NCBI GenBank assembly: GCA_035712365.1
Contig: DASTAW010000039.1
Coordinates: 62,001 to 126,000 of the forward strand
DNA length: 64,000 nucleotides
Source: Terriglobia bacterium
Lineage (GTDB): Bacteria; Acidobacteriota; Terriglobia; UBA7540
Reading direction: 5' to 3'
The notes under the pieces were generated by a model. The model saw nothing but the letters and a program-made list of their open reading frames with translations. It was not told the origin of the DNA and did no database searches. The translations under genes were made by a program, and so were the position numbers. Numbering within the stretch: the first letter of the stretch is position 1; each line of letters begins with the position of its first letter. Below are positions 8,053-15,842 of the stretch, piece by piece.

Positions 8053-9441
8053 CTACTGCGGCTGCCTCACCAAACGCGCAATGGCGTGAAGAAGGTCGTA
8101 CTTGGTGAGGATTTCGTACCGGTGCTCGCCGAGGTCGATGAAGACCGCCGGGCAGTCGCGGGTGATGCAGGACGTAACCTGGTCAATAACAGCCGAGGGC
8201 GGCAACACCGGGAAGGCCTCGCGCATGGTTTCACGCACCGCGAGTTTTTTGAAATCCTTGCCCTGGAGCGTGAGGTCCAGAATGGCGTCTTCATAGAGGG
8301 CGCCGACGGGCGTGTCATCTTCAAAGACCGGAAGCTGCGAAAAATCGTGGATCTGCATGCGATCGAGCGCCTCGTCGAGCGAGTCCGAAGGCGCCAGTTT
8401 CACAAGCTCCCGCGGCTGGCCCATGGCTGCTTTTGCCTGCACCACGTCCGCTGCGGTCAGCGGAAGTCCCGATTCAAAGTAGCGGTTGTCCCGCATCCAC
8501 TCGTCGTTGTAGACCTTGCTCAGATAGCGCATGCCGGTGTCAGGAATAAAGATCACCACAAAATCTTTCTCGCTGAGAGAAGGCAGGACCTTCATGGCCC
8601 CGGCAACGGCCGTGCCCGCAGAGCCGCCGGCAAAGATGGCCTCCGCGCGGGCCAGCTTGCGCGCCCAGAGGAATGAATCCTTGTCGTTCACCTGGACCAC
8701 GTCGTCAATCACGCTGAAGTCGAGCGCCCTGGGCAGAAAGTCTTCGCCAATCCCCTCCACCTTGTACGTTTCCGCCTGGCGCCGAGTGCCTTTGTGAAAG
8801 AAATCGTGCAGGATCGATCCCATGGGATCGACACCAATAACCCTCACTTCCGGGTTCTGCTTTTTGAGATAGCGACCGATGCCCGTGATGGTCCCACCCG
8901 TTCCCATGCCGGCGACAAAGTGAGTGATGCGCCCTTCGCTGTCTTCCCATATTTCCGGCCCCGTCGAGGCAACGTGGGCGGCCGGATTGGCTGGGTTGTC
9001 ATACTGGTTGGCATGGAAGGAGTTCGGGATCTCCCTGGCGAGCTTTTTGGCAACGGAAGTGTAACTCCGGGGGTCGTCCGGCGCCACGGCCGTGGGGCAC
9101 ACAATGACTTCGGCGCCCATGGCCTTCAACAAGTCGATCTTTTCCTTCGATTGCTTGTCCGTGATGGTGAAGATGGCCTTGTAGCCTTTGATGATGGCCG
9201 CCAGCGCGAGACCCATGCCGGTGTTTCCCGAGGTCCCCTCGATGATGGTGCCGCCGGGCTTCAATCGTCCGCGCATCTCCGCGTCTTCGATCATGGAGAT
9301 ACCGATCCGGTCCTTGACGCTGCCGCCGGGATTCAGGTAGTCGCACTTGGCATAGACCTGGGCCTTGAAGCCGCGTGACAGGCGGTTGAGCTTGATGAGG
9401 GGCGTGCGGCCAATGGCCTCCAGAATGTTGTTATATCGCAT
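8053..9441 (-). CDS. cystathionine beta-synthase-type PLP enzyme with CBS domains
   Basis: A 462-residue enzyme of PLP fold type II that condenses serine (or an activated serine) with homocysteine or sulfide. The catalytic domain covers residues 1-325. The Schiff-base Lys is in NPGGSVKDRIG (about residue 43), the asparagine loop is EGTSGNTGMGLAL, and the phosphate-binding loop is GMGTGGTITGIGRYLK. Residues about 330-460 form a pair of CBS modules (DFSQLPVFEDDTPVGALYED; YEILTKYDLLHAIARL), which regulate many cystathionine beta-synthases. The catalytic domain alone cannot exclude an O-acetylserine sulfhydrylase; the CBS tail favours cystathionine beta-synthase. It heads the cluster with mrp and DUF971. 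Confidence 0.92.
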   Translation of the reverse strand: MRYNNILEAIGRTPLIKLNRLSRGFKAQVYAKCDYLNPGGSVKDRIGISMIEDAEMRGRLKPGGTIIEGTSGNTGMGLALAAIIKGYKAIFTITDKQSKEKIDLLKAMGAEVIVCPTAVAPDDPRSYTSVAKKLAREIPNSFHANQYDNPANPAAHVASTGPEIWEDSEGRITHFVAGMGTGGTITGIGRYLKKQNPEVRVIGVDPMGSILHDFFHKGTRRQAETYKVEGIGEDFLPRALDFSVIDDVVQVNDKDSFLWARKLARAEAIFAGGSAGTAVAGAMKVLPSLSEKDFVVIFIPDTGMRYLSKVYNDEWMRDNRYFESGLPLTAADVVQAKAAMGQPRELVKLAPSDSLDEALDRMQIHDFSQLPVFEDDTPVGALYEDAILDLTLQGKDFKKLAVRETMREAFPVLPPSAVIDQVTSCITRDCPAVFIDLGEHRYEILTKYDLLHAIARLVRQPQ

Positions 9442-9472
9442 ATCAACACTGCTCGATCGAAGGTTTCAAGCT

Positions 9473-9478
9473 ATTATA
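9473..9478 (-). promoter_or_regulatory. possible -10 box (TATAAT) upstream of the cbs-type gene
   Basis: A perfect TATAAT on the minus strand, 32 bp upstream of the 9441 start. No clear -35 hexamer is seen at the expected distance, so this is only a candidate. Confidence 0.35.
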
Positions 9479-9521
9479 ACCCACTCCCTGTGAGGACGCG
9501 CGCGAGCAGTGGCGGGATGAA

Positions 9522-9562
9522 CTCTGCTCCCTCCTGGATTGGAAATTGCGGAGGGAGCAGAG
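9522..9562. repeat. perfect 13-bp inverted repeat
   Basis: CTCTGCTCCCTCC (9522-9534) and GGAGGGAGCAGAG (9550-9562) pair perfectly around a 15-nt loop. It lies between the lipoprotein gene and the cbs-type gene, both on the minus strand, so it could stop or stabilise the lipoprotein transcript. No T-run follows on either strand, so it is not a standard intrinsic terminator. Confidence 0.6.
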
Positions 9563-9617
9563 CGAATTGATCGAAAATGCAGGCGGAAAGCGGGCTAACG
9601 CCAGCGCACGCTGCGTT

Positions 9618-10040
9618 TCAGGACTTTGCCGGTGCGATGCTCTCCACGTGGATGGTGTTCGTGGCGGCGTCGAGAGACCCGGTCACGGTGACTTTCTGGG
9701 CGGCAAACTGCTCGGGCTTTTTCTGATCATCAAGCTCATACGTGGCCTTGGTTGCAGGGTTGTACAGAACATACTTGGCGCCCATCTTGGCGCACTCGAG
9801 GGTACACTCTTTGGCGTTCTTGATTTTTCCGCCCTGTAGCATCTGCTCGTGGCCGCCCATGCCCGCGCACATGCTGTCCATGATTTCACCCGAAAAGGTA
9901 TGCGCCCCCGTTGCGGGCGCTGCGGCCTGGCTCTGGTCCGCTGGCGCGCTTGACTGTGAGCTGGTGTTGGAAGCTTGCTGATTGCAGGCGACTGTGAACA
10001 GAATCAGCGCTCCTGCCAGACTTAATGCAATCTTCTTCAT
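9618..10040 (-). CDS. small lipoprotein, unknown function
   Basis: A 140-residue predicted lipoprotein. The N-terminus MKKIALSLAGALILFTVACN has a lipobox-like FTVAC with Cys at about residue 19. A Ser/Gln/Ala-rich linker follows, then a compact domain with the motif SGEIMDSMCAGMGGHEQML, a conserved-looking pair of Cys (KECTLECAKMGAKYVLY) and a C-terminal beta-rich part (VTVTGSLDAATNTIHVESI). The Cys/His content suggests metal or disulfide chemistry, but I do not recognise an enzyme. The start at 10040 is set by AGGGGTAAAG and the signal sequence; the longer in-frame extension to 10160 lacks both. Confidence 0.7.
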   Translation of the reverse strand: MKKIALSLAGALILFTVACNQQASNTSSQSSAPADQSQAAAPATGAHTFSGEIMDSMCAGMGGHEQMLQGGKIKNAKECTLECAKMGAKYVLYNPATKATYELDDQKKPEQFAAQKVTVTGSLDAATNTIHVESIAPAKS

Positions 10041-10195
10041 CTTTACCCCTATCCTCCCGGCCCTGTTTCCCACCCGGAGGTCGGTGGTCAGGTCTATTCC
10101 GGGCCGATCCTGATTTGATATCCTTACATCCTCTCCCGATCTTTCCGGGGAGTCCAGCATAATTTTCAGCGTGGCAGCGCTTCCTCGCGATCAGC

Positions 10196-11374
10196 CTACT
10201 GGGCCACGCTCTTGATTTTGGCCAGCAGTTCACGCGCCTGGCCCTGCATGGAGTTTTGAATGGCGATGGCGTGCTGCAAAGCAGTCATAGCCTGGCGATG
10301 TTCCGGCGGATAGTTGGCCTCATACGAGTACCCGAGAAAGTAGTACGCCTGGCCTTGCAACTCCGGATTGGCGCTCAGCAGGTTGGCGGCCTGCTGCAGT
10401 TCCCTGATGGCGCCCGCCGTGTGGTGAGAGGCGCCGGTTTTTGCAAGAGCCAGATAGCCGAGCGTCAGGTGAGCCATGCCTTCCTGAGTGCTCTGTTGGG
10501 CCTTGAACGCCTCATCCGGCGCCCCCTCAGGTTTCTTGGCTTCCGGAATCAGCGTCAGGACCCTCCTGGCGTACTCCTCGGCCTTGGCCTGGTTTGTGCG
10601 GCGACGAAGGGCATAATCGTAGGAAACAAGATTGAGGACCTCGCTGTTGTTGGGGTCAGCGGCGATTGATTTTTCGCCGTAATCGTCGGCCTTTTCGGGC
10701 TGGTTGGCCTGTGTGTAGGCGATCGCCAGGCGATAGTTCAATTGCCCCGCTTGCTTCTGCGCAACATCGGGATAGACTTGAGCAAACAGCTCAAGCAGCT
10801 TGATCTGTTGGCTGGGGTCCGTGACGGTGGGCAGAAGCCGGAAGAATGCATAGGCCATGAAATCGGTGTTGCGTTGGGCGCGCTCCAAGGAGCTCTTTGT
10901 CGCGGCTTCATATTGGGCGTCACTTTCCGTGGGGGTCCGGGCAACAACGGATTCCGCCTTGACCTGTGCCGGGGCCTTCATTATCAGGTCAAAGGCCTCA
11001 CTTCCGGCTTTGCCGCTTGCCATATAGGCCTGCAGGAGGTCCTCGATAAAGGACAGGTCCAGGTAACCGGCGGCTACGGCTTTCTGTCCGGCCGCAATGG
11101 CCTGGTCGTACTGCTTGAGCGCGACGTAGTTCTTTGTAAGAAGCTGCTCCGCGCAGGGCACGTAGGTGGAGTCTTGATGCTCCTGGATAAACTTTTCAAG
11201 TGCCGCCCCTTTGGCATTGGGATCGTCGCTCCCGTTCACGGCCAGCATGAGCTGGTCTTCAGGAGAATTGACGACGACTCTGTAGTCCGAGCAACTGTGG
11301 TCCTGCTGTGCGGCGATGGGCACGGACCACACCACGAGGCCCGCGAGCAGGACAGCCTGAAACAAGCTTCGCAT
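10196..11374 (-). CDS. secreted tetratricopeptide-repeat protein
   Basis: A 392-residue periplasmic protein. Residues 1-22 (MRSLFQAVLLAGLVVWSVPI) are a Sec signal peptide. The remainder is all-helical with TPR-type units, for instance LNYRLAIAYTQANQPEKADD with GEKSIAADPNNSEVLNLVSY, and QGQAYYFLGYSYEANYPPEH. Such scaffolds mediate protein-protein contacts; no catalytic domain is present. The downstream lipoprotein gene on the same strand is 155 bp away. Partner unknown. Confidence 0.8.
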   Translation of the reverse strand: MRSLFQAVLLAGLVVWSVPIAAQQDHSCSDYRVVVNSPEDQLMLAVNGSDDPNAKGAALEKFIQEHQDSTYVPCAEQLLTKNYVALKQYDQAIAAGQKAVAAGYLDLSFIEDLLQAYMASGKAGSEAFDLIMKAPAQVKAESVVARTPTESDAQYEAATKSSLERAQRNTDFMAYAFFRLLPTVTDPSQQIKLLELFAQVYPDVAQKQAGQLNYRLAIAYTQANQPEKADDYGEKSIAADPNNSEVLNLVSYDYALRRRTNQAKAEEYARRVLTLIPEAKKPEGAPDEAFKAQQSTQEGMAHLTLGYLALAKTGASHHTAGAIRELQQAANLLSANPELQGQAYYFLGYSYEANYPPEHRQAMTALQHAIAIQNSMQGQARELLAKIKSVAQ

Positions 11375-11408
11375 GGGAACCTCCTGTTAGGATGAATTCC
11401 GTCATCTT

Positions 11409-11603
11409 AGCCGGAATCGGGAGAAACCGAGAGACGGTGCGCACGTAAGGTTCATATTCAGGACTGTATGGTTCCCGGAGTTCCCGCTCTTCCAACGGAT
11501 TGACTATTAAATACAACAGGAGAGCGACGAATGCCAGCAGAAAAATTCCTGCGGCGGCGGTGAGAGGCCCAAAGGCAATTAAGGCCCTGCATAAGGCTGG
11601 CAT
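11409..11603 (-). pseudogene. C-terminal relic of an isoprenylcysteine/phospholipid methyltransferase-like gene
   Basis: On the minus strand a hydrophobic segment (GIFLLAFVALLLYLIV) is followed by NPLEERELREPYSPEYEPYV and RTVSRFLP. This matches the usual C-terminus of ICMT/PEMT-type membrane methyltransferases (E-x-EL ... YEXYxxxVxRFxP). Upstream catalytic parts are absent, and the frame runs on without its own stop into the TPR gene start, so this is most simply a decayed fragment. It fills most of the 335-bp gap between the divergent TPR and cupin genes. Confidence 0.45.
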
Positions 11604-11709
11604 ACCTCGACCCACTGTTAGGCTGGCCCCGGCATATTCTTTCACCAAACCCGAACACCAGAGAGTAAAATGCCTGTTCTGAAGCTTGCGGGTCATCGGA
11701 GGAATGGCT

Positions 11710-12060
11710 ATGCAGTTGTTCGCGTGGGAGTCGATGCGAAAAGAACAGATGAATGCCAGCATCTGGCGCAAGGTGGTGAACGGCGAAAAGATGACGATGG
11801 CGCAGCTCTCGATTGATAAAGGCGGCGTTGTACCTGTCCACCAGCATGAGAATGAGCAGATGAGCTACGTCGTTGAAGGGGCGCTGAAGTTTGACATCGC
11901 CGGGCAGGAGGTGATTGTCCGCAAGGGCGAGATCCTGCACATTCCTTTGAATGTTCCACACGGGGTCGTGGCGCTGGAAGATACGCTTAGTCTCGAGATC
12001 TTCGTTCCGGTCCGCCAGGATTGGATGACGGGCCAGGACGATTACCTGCGCAGGAGCTAG
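11710..12060 (+). CDS. cupin-domain protein
   Basis: A 116-residue single-domain cupin. The metal-binding motif 1 is visible as VHQHENEQMSYVVEGALKF (H-x-H-x4-E-x6-G), and motif 2 as HIPLNVPHGVVAL. Small cupins of this type bind a divalent metal and may act as isomerases, dioxygenases or sensors; substrate unknown. The ATG at 11710 is preferred to the one at 11704 because GGAGGA lies 6 bases before it. It precedes the SDR gene by 102 bp on the same strand, and the two may form one transcription unit. Confidence 0.88.
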   Translation: MQLFAWESMRKEQMNASIWRKVVNGEKMTMAQLSIDKGGVVPVHQHENEQMSYVVEGALKFDIAGQEVIVRKGEILHIPLNVPHGVVALEDTLSLEIFVPVRQDWMTGQDDYLRRS

Positions 12061-12162
12061 GTGAACGCGGTGTCACTGGCGTCCATCGCCGGCGCCGATC
12101 TGCCGGGGAGGGTCCGGTCGGCATGGCCCGCGGCTTTCTCACACAATAACGGAGAATGGGAA

Positions 12163-12954
12163 ATGGATCTGGGACTTAAAGGCCGCGTCGCCATCGTGGC
12201 GGCATCGAGCCAGGGCCTGGGAAGGGCCGTGGCACTTGGCCTCGCGCGCGAAGGCGCAAAGCTGGCCATTTGCTCTCGAGGAGAGTCGAAGATCAACAAG
12301 GCGGCGGAAGATATCCGCCGGGAGACGGGCGTTGATATTCTGGCGCGCGCTGTTGACGTTACGGCGTATGAACAGGTGCGACGCTTTGTGGCGGAAACCC
12401 AGGAACGCTTCGGGCGCGTGGACATCTGCGTGACGAACGCCGGCGGGCCCCCGGCAAAACCTTTCTCCGAGACCAGCGTCGAGGACTGGCAGGCGGGCGT
12501 GAACCTGAACCTGATGAGCACGCTCTACTTTGTGCGCGAAGTGCTGCCCCTGATGCAGAAGCGCAAATGGGGCCGCCTGATCACGATTACTTCCTCGTCA
12601 GTGAAACAACCGATCGACGGTCTTGTGCTTTCCAATTCCGTGCGGTCAGCGGTTAGCGGGCTGGCGAAGACCCTTGCCAACGAATACGGGAAAGACAATA
12701 TTCTGGTCACCAACGTCTGCCCGGGCTATACTCTTACCTCGCGGCTCGATGAACTGTCCGGCAGGCTGGCCAAGGCCGAAGGAGTCGATCCCGGCGAGAT
12801 CCAGCAGCGCTGGGCGCGGCAGGTCCCGCTGGGGCGGCTGGGGAGCCCGGAGGAGTTCGCCAACATGGTGGTTTTTCTTGCCTCGGAGCGCGCCAGTTAC
12901 ATCACAGGCGTTTCCATCGCCGTCGACGGCGGCTTCGTCAAAGGCGTGTATTAA
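12163..12954 (+). CDS. SDR-family oxidoreductase lacking the canonical Tyr-Lys pair
   Basis: A 263-residue Rossmann-fold short-chain dehydrogenase/reductase. The cofactor loop AASSQGLGRAVALGLAREG and the NAGGPP motif (about residue 92) are present, as is the Ser-rich TITSSSVKQPI strand. Where the family has YxxxK, this protein reads LVLSNSVRSAVSGLAKTL, so Tyr is replaced by Leu and Lys by Val, with Arg next to it. The C-terminus has the usual SDR ending ITGVSIAVDGG. The start at 12163 follows GGAG and removes a 34-residue non-conserved extension. Either a different catalytic residue set or a non-reductase role is possible. Confidence 0.85.
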   Translation: MDLGLKGRVAIVAASSQGLGRAVALGLAREGAKLAICSRGESKINKAAEDIRRETGVDILARAVDVTAYEQVRRFVAETQERFGRVDICVTNAGGPPAKPFSETSVEDWQAGVNLNLMSTLYFVREVLPLMQKRKWGRLITITSSSVKQPIDGLVLSNSVRSAVSGLAKTLANEYGKDNILVTNVCPGYTLTSRLDELSGRLAKAEGVDPGEIQQRWARQVPLGRLGSPEEFANMVVFLASERASYITGVSIAVDGGFVKGVY

Positions 12955-13107
12955 GCATAGATCCGCCGCTGGTAATCCTTTTATTTACTTGATTATGCAA
13001 GCCGGAACGCCACGCCCAAAATCCCACCGGCTTGTCGAATCGTTCTCTGACCCGTAGAATAGAGAATCGGGGGAGGGGCAATCAATGTTCGAAAAGGAGG
13101 AACCACC

Positions 13108-13509
13108 TTGCAGCCTTCGACTTCCAGAATCCTCATTGCCTCTCTGATTTGTGCCCTGACGTTTGTGTTTCAGGCTCCTTTGCTGGCGGCGACCCAGGAC
13201 CACATCGTTTCACCCGCGGAGCTTCAGCAGGCTACCGCCTCCGCTGCCCGCTCGCGGCAGCAGAACATCGACAAAGTCGAGAAGTTTTTCTCATCTGCGC
13301 AGGCTGAAAAAGCCCTGAAATCCGCTCACCTCAATGCCGTTCAGGTCAAGAAAGCTGTTCCTACGCTGAACAACCAGGAACTGGCGCGGCTTGCCTCACG
13401 CGCCGATAAAGCACAGAAGGACTTCGCCGCCGGCGCCTTGACCAATCAGCAAATCACATACATCCTGATCGCGCTTGCCACGGCGGTCATTGTTATCATC
13501 GCGACTTGA
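13108..13509 (+). CDS. PA2779-like exported protein with C-terminal membrane segment
   Basis: A 133-residue protein resembling the PA2779 family: signal peptide (SRILIASLICALTFVFQAPL), a helical middle with VEKFFSSAQAEKAL, the NNQELARLASRADK motif, and a C-terminal membrane helix ITYILIALATAVIVIIAT. The start is a TTG at 13108, fixed by AAAAGGAGG 6-7 bases upstream. In Pseudomonas the PA2779 gene neighbours a C39-peptidase/TPR gene (PA2778). Here the same partners follow directly: the C39 peptidase overlaps this gene's stop by 4 bp. The function of the pair is not established. Confidence 0.75.
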   Translation: MQPSTSRILIASLICALTFVFQAPLLAATQDHIVSPAELQQATASAARSRQQNIDKVEKFFSSAQAEKALKSAHLNAVQVKKAVPTLNNQELARLASRADKAQKDFAAGALTNQQITYILIALATAVIVIIAT

Positions 13510-14069
13510 GAGCTATGCGAGGCGTTATGCGGCCGGGCGCGTGGATACCGGCTCTGCTTCCAGCAGTGCTCTCCGGGGCTCTGGCGGCGGGCGCGGGACT
13601 CTGGCTGGACGTTCCCTTCGTCCGGCAGCAGGCCAACGGGTGCGGCGCAGCCTGCATCTCGATGGTGATGCAGTACTGGAGTAAGGATTCATCCGCCGCC
13701 CCCGCCGTTGACGCCGGCCGCATTCAGCAAGCGCTTTACCGCAAGCAAGCCAAAGGCATTTATGCCTCCGACATGGAGCGCTATTTCCGCGAGAATGGAT
13801 TTCGCGTGTTTGCCTTTCGCGGCACGCCGGAAGACCTGAAGCACCATCTGGCCAAAGGACGGCCGCTCATCGTTTGCCTGCAAGACACTGGGCAATCCGG
13901 GCCGCTCCACTACGTCGTGGTGGTTGGGCTTGAAAGCCAGGACGGAGTTATTCTGGTGAATGATCCGGCGCAGCGAAAGCTCTTGAAGATGGACCTCAGG
14001 GATTTTGAGGCGCGATGGCGGCCGATGCACAACTGGACCCTGCTGGCGCTCCCCGAGCCGGCCCATTGA
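13506..14069 (+). CDS. C39-family (PA2778-like) cysteine peptidase
   Basis: An exported papain-fold peptidase of the bacteriocin-processing C39 type. After a hydrophobic leader (WIPALLPAVLSGALAAGAGL) comes VPFVRQQANGCGAACISMVM with the oxyanion Gln and catalytic Cys. HYVVVVGLESQDGVILVNDP then supplies the catalytic His and Asp. At 187 residues it is a single peptidase domain without the ABC transporter of double-glycine exporters. The TTG at 13506 shares a TTGA overlap with the previous stop; ATGs at 13515 and 13527 are alternatives. Probably periplasmic, acting with the neighbouring barrel protein. Confidence 0.85.
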   Translation: MRAMRGVMRPGAWIPALLPAVLSGALAAGAGLWLDVPFVRQQANGCGAACISMVMQYWSKDSSAAPAVDAGRIQQALYRKQAKGIYASDMERYFRENGFRVFAFRGTPEDLKHHLAKGRPLIVCLQDTGQSGPLHYVVVVGLESQDGVILVNDPAQRKLLKMDLRDFEARWRPMHNWTLLALPEPAH

Positions 14070-15781
14070 GAATCAGGCCGGCCATTTTCCTGCTTCTGCT
14101 GGCCCTGCCTCCAGCTTCACACGCTCAGAACGCCTGCCGCAGCGCTGCCGAACTGCAAAAGTTTACGGACCAAAGCGAGTGGAGCCACATCCTGGAGGCG
14201 ACCGGCCAATGCCGAACCGAATCGGCGGATGAGGATTATTATCGCGGCCTGGCCTTCGCCGCGCTGGAGCGATGGACAGAAGCGCAGGCCGCACTTGCAG
14301 CCGGCGAAACGAAATACCCGCAGGACAAGCGTTTCCCGGAGGAGCTTGCCGGCGTTGCCTTCAAGCGGCAGCGCTTCCCGGAGGCGGAACGACACCTTCA
14401 CCGCGCCTTGAAGCTTGACCCGCACGACCGCTACGCCATCAACTTTCTCGGAACTATCTATTTTCTTGGCGGCAACCTGGAAGCCGCCCTCAAATATTGG
14501 AACCGGATCGGCAAGCCCCAAATCAACCAGATCACGACGGACCCGCAACTTCGCATCGACCCGGCCCTGCTCGACCGCGCGTTCACCTGCTCGCCGGCCA
14601 GCGTCCTGACGCTGGAACAATATAGGACCACACTCGAGCGCCTTGGCCAGCTTGGAGTTTTCTCCGCGTATCGGCTTGACCTGGCGCCTGCGGCTGAAGG
14701 CTCGGAAAAGTTTGACCTGACTCTGAGCGTGGTGGAAACGAACGGCTGGGGCCGAAGCAAGGCTGGCACTATGATTTCAGTCTTGCGTGGCCTGCCGTAT
14801 GAGACGGTTTACCCGGAGTTCTACAACCTTCGCCATTCCGCCCTCAACATCCATTCTCTTTTTCGGTGGGACAGTCAAAAGCGCCGCGCTTTTGTTTCTG
14901 TCTCTGCTCCTCTGGCTGGCAATCCCAAGTTTCGCTATCGCTTCTATGCCGACGGCCGCAACGAAAACTGGAACATCTCCCGTACTTTCATTCAGCCGGT
15001 CTTGCCGGTCGCCGCCTTCAACCTGGAAAAGTTGGAACTGGGCGCCGGGTTCGGGTCCATCGCCAGCGGCCGCTGGACGTGGGACCTCGGAATGAGTGTT
15101 TCTGACCGACGCTTTCGCAATCTGCCATCTGGCGCTTCCACTAGAGACCCTGTCTTGACCAATGGCGCTGCGGCGGAAGTCCGGGCGCGCAGCAATTACG
15201 CTCTCATCAGAATCCCGGAAAAGCGGTTCAGGCTTGACTCAGGCGCTCAAGCGGCGGTTGGCAATTTTTATGCCAAGGATTTCGGGCGCTTCGCCACGGT
15301 GCAAGGTTCGCTGGCGGCACACTGGCTTCCGCAGGCCCGCGGTGACGATTTTGAAATCGCGGAGGGATTTTACGCCGGCAAGACTTTTGGGCGAGTTCCT
15401 TTTGACGATCTTTTCATGCTCGGACTGGAGCGGGATAATAATCTGCCGCTCCGCGCGCACATTGGAACCGAAAATGGACAGAAAGGAAACGCGCCGCTGG
15501 GCCGCGACTATCTGCTCTCAAACTGGGAGGTCAACAAGGACCTTTACACCAACGCCTGGATCGAGCTGCGGCTGGCGCCGTTTTTGGATACGGGCAGGGC
15601 CTACGACCGCCAGGACGGCTTTGGCTCCCGCCAGTGGCTCTGGGACACGGGGGCATCGCTCAAGCTGAAGGTGCTGGGCGGTGTCGCCCTCGTATTCACT
15701 TATGGAAAGGACCTGCGCACAGGCAGAAACACTTTCTACTTCACCACCACGCGCGAAGGTGGAGCATCGTTCCTTCCTTAG
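14066..15781 (+). CDS. TPR-POTRA-outer membrane barrel protein
   Basis: A 571-residue outer-membrane protein. A clean signal peptide (MRIRPAIFLLLLALPPASHA) appears if translation starts at the TTG at 14066, which overlaps the peptidase stop as TTGA. Residues about 25-170 are TPR-like (FPEAERHLHRALKLDPHDRY). A single POTRA-like strand-helix unit follows (LERLGQLGVFSAYRLDLAPA ... FDLTLSVVE), then about 350 residues of alternating beta strands typical of an Omp85-type barrel, ending in an aromatic-containing strand. Inference: an outer-membrane assembly or secretion pore coupled to the C39 peptidase. Confidence 0.75.
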   Translation: MRIRPAIFLLLLALPPASHAQNACRSAAELQKFTDQSEWSHILEATGQCRTESADEDYYRGLAFAALERWTEAQAALAAGETKYPQDKRFPEELAGVAFKRQRFPEAERHLHRALKLDPHDRYAINFLGTIYFLGGNLEAALKYWNRIGKPQINQITTDPQLRIDPALLDRAFTCSPASVLTLEQYRTTLERLGQLGVFSAYRLDLAPAAEGSEKFDLTLSVVETNGWGRSKAGTMISVLRGLPYETVYPEFYNLRHSALNIHSLFRWDSQKRRAFVSVSAPLAGNPKFRYRFYADGRNENWNISRTFIQPVLPVAAFNLEKLELGAGFGSIASGRWTWDLGMSVSDRRFRNLPSGASTRDPVLTNGAAAEVRARSNYALIRIPEKRFRLDSGAQAAVGNFYAKDFGRFATVQGSLAAHWLPQARGDDFEIAEGFYAGKTFGRVPFDDLFMLGLERDNNLPLRAHIGTENGQKGNAPLGRDYLLSNWEVNKDLYTNAWIELRLAPFLDTGRAYDRQDGFGSRQWLWDTGASLKLKVLGGVALVFTYGKDLRTGRNTFYFTTTREGGASFLP

Positions 15782-15842
15782 CGCGTTACCCGGACGTTCC
15801 CCTCTGGAAGATTCGGCGGGCAAGAAAGTCCGGGGATTTTTC

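Noticed and set aside
9442-9617. SAM or other riboswitch near the cystathionine beta-synthase gene
   Set aside because: Only a simple 13-bp hairpin is present and it lies downstream of the neighbouring gene; no riboswitch core motif was recognised.
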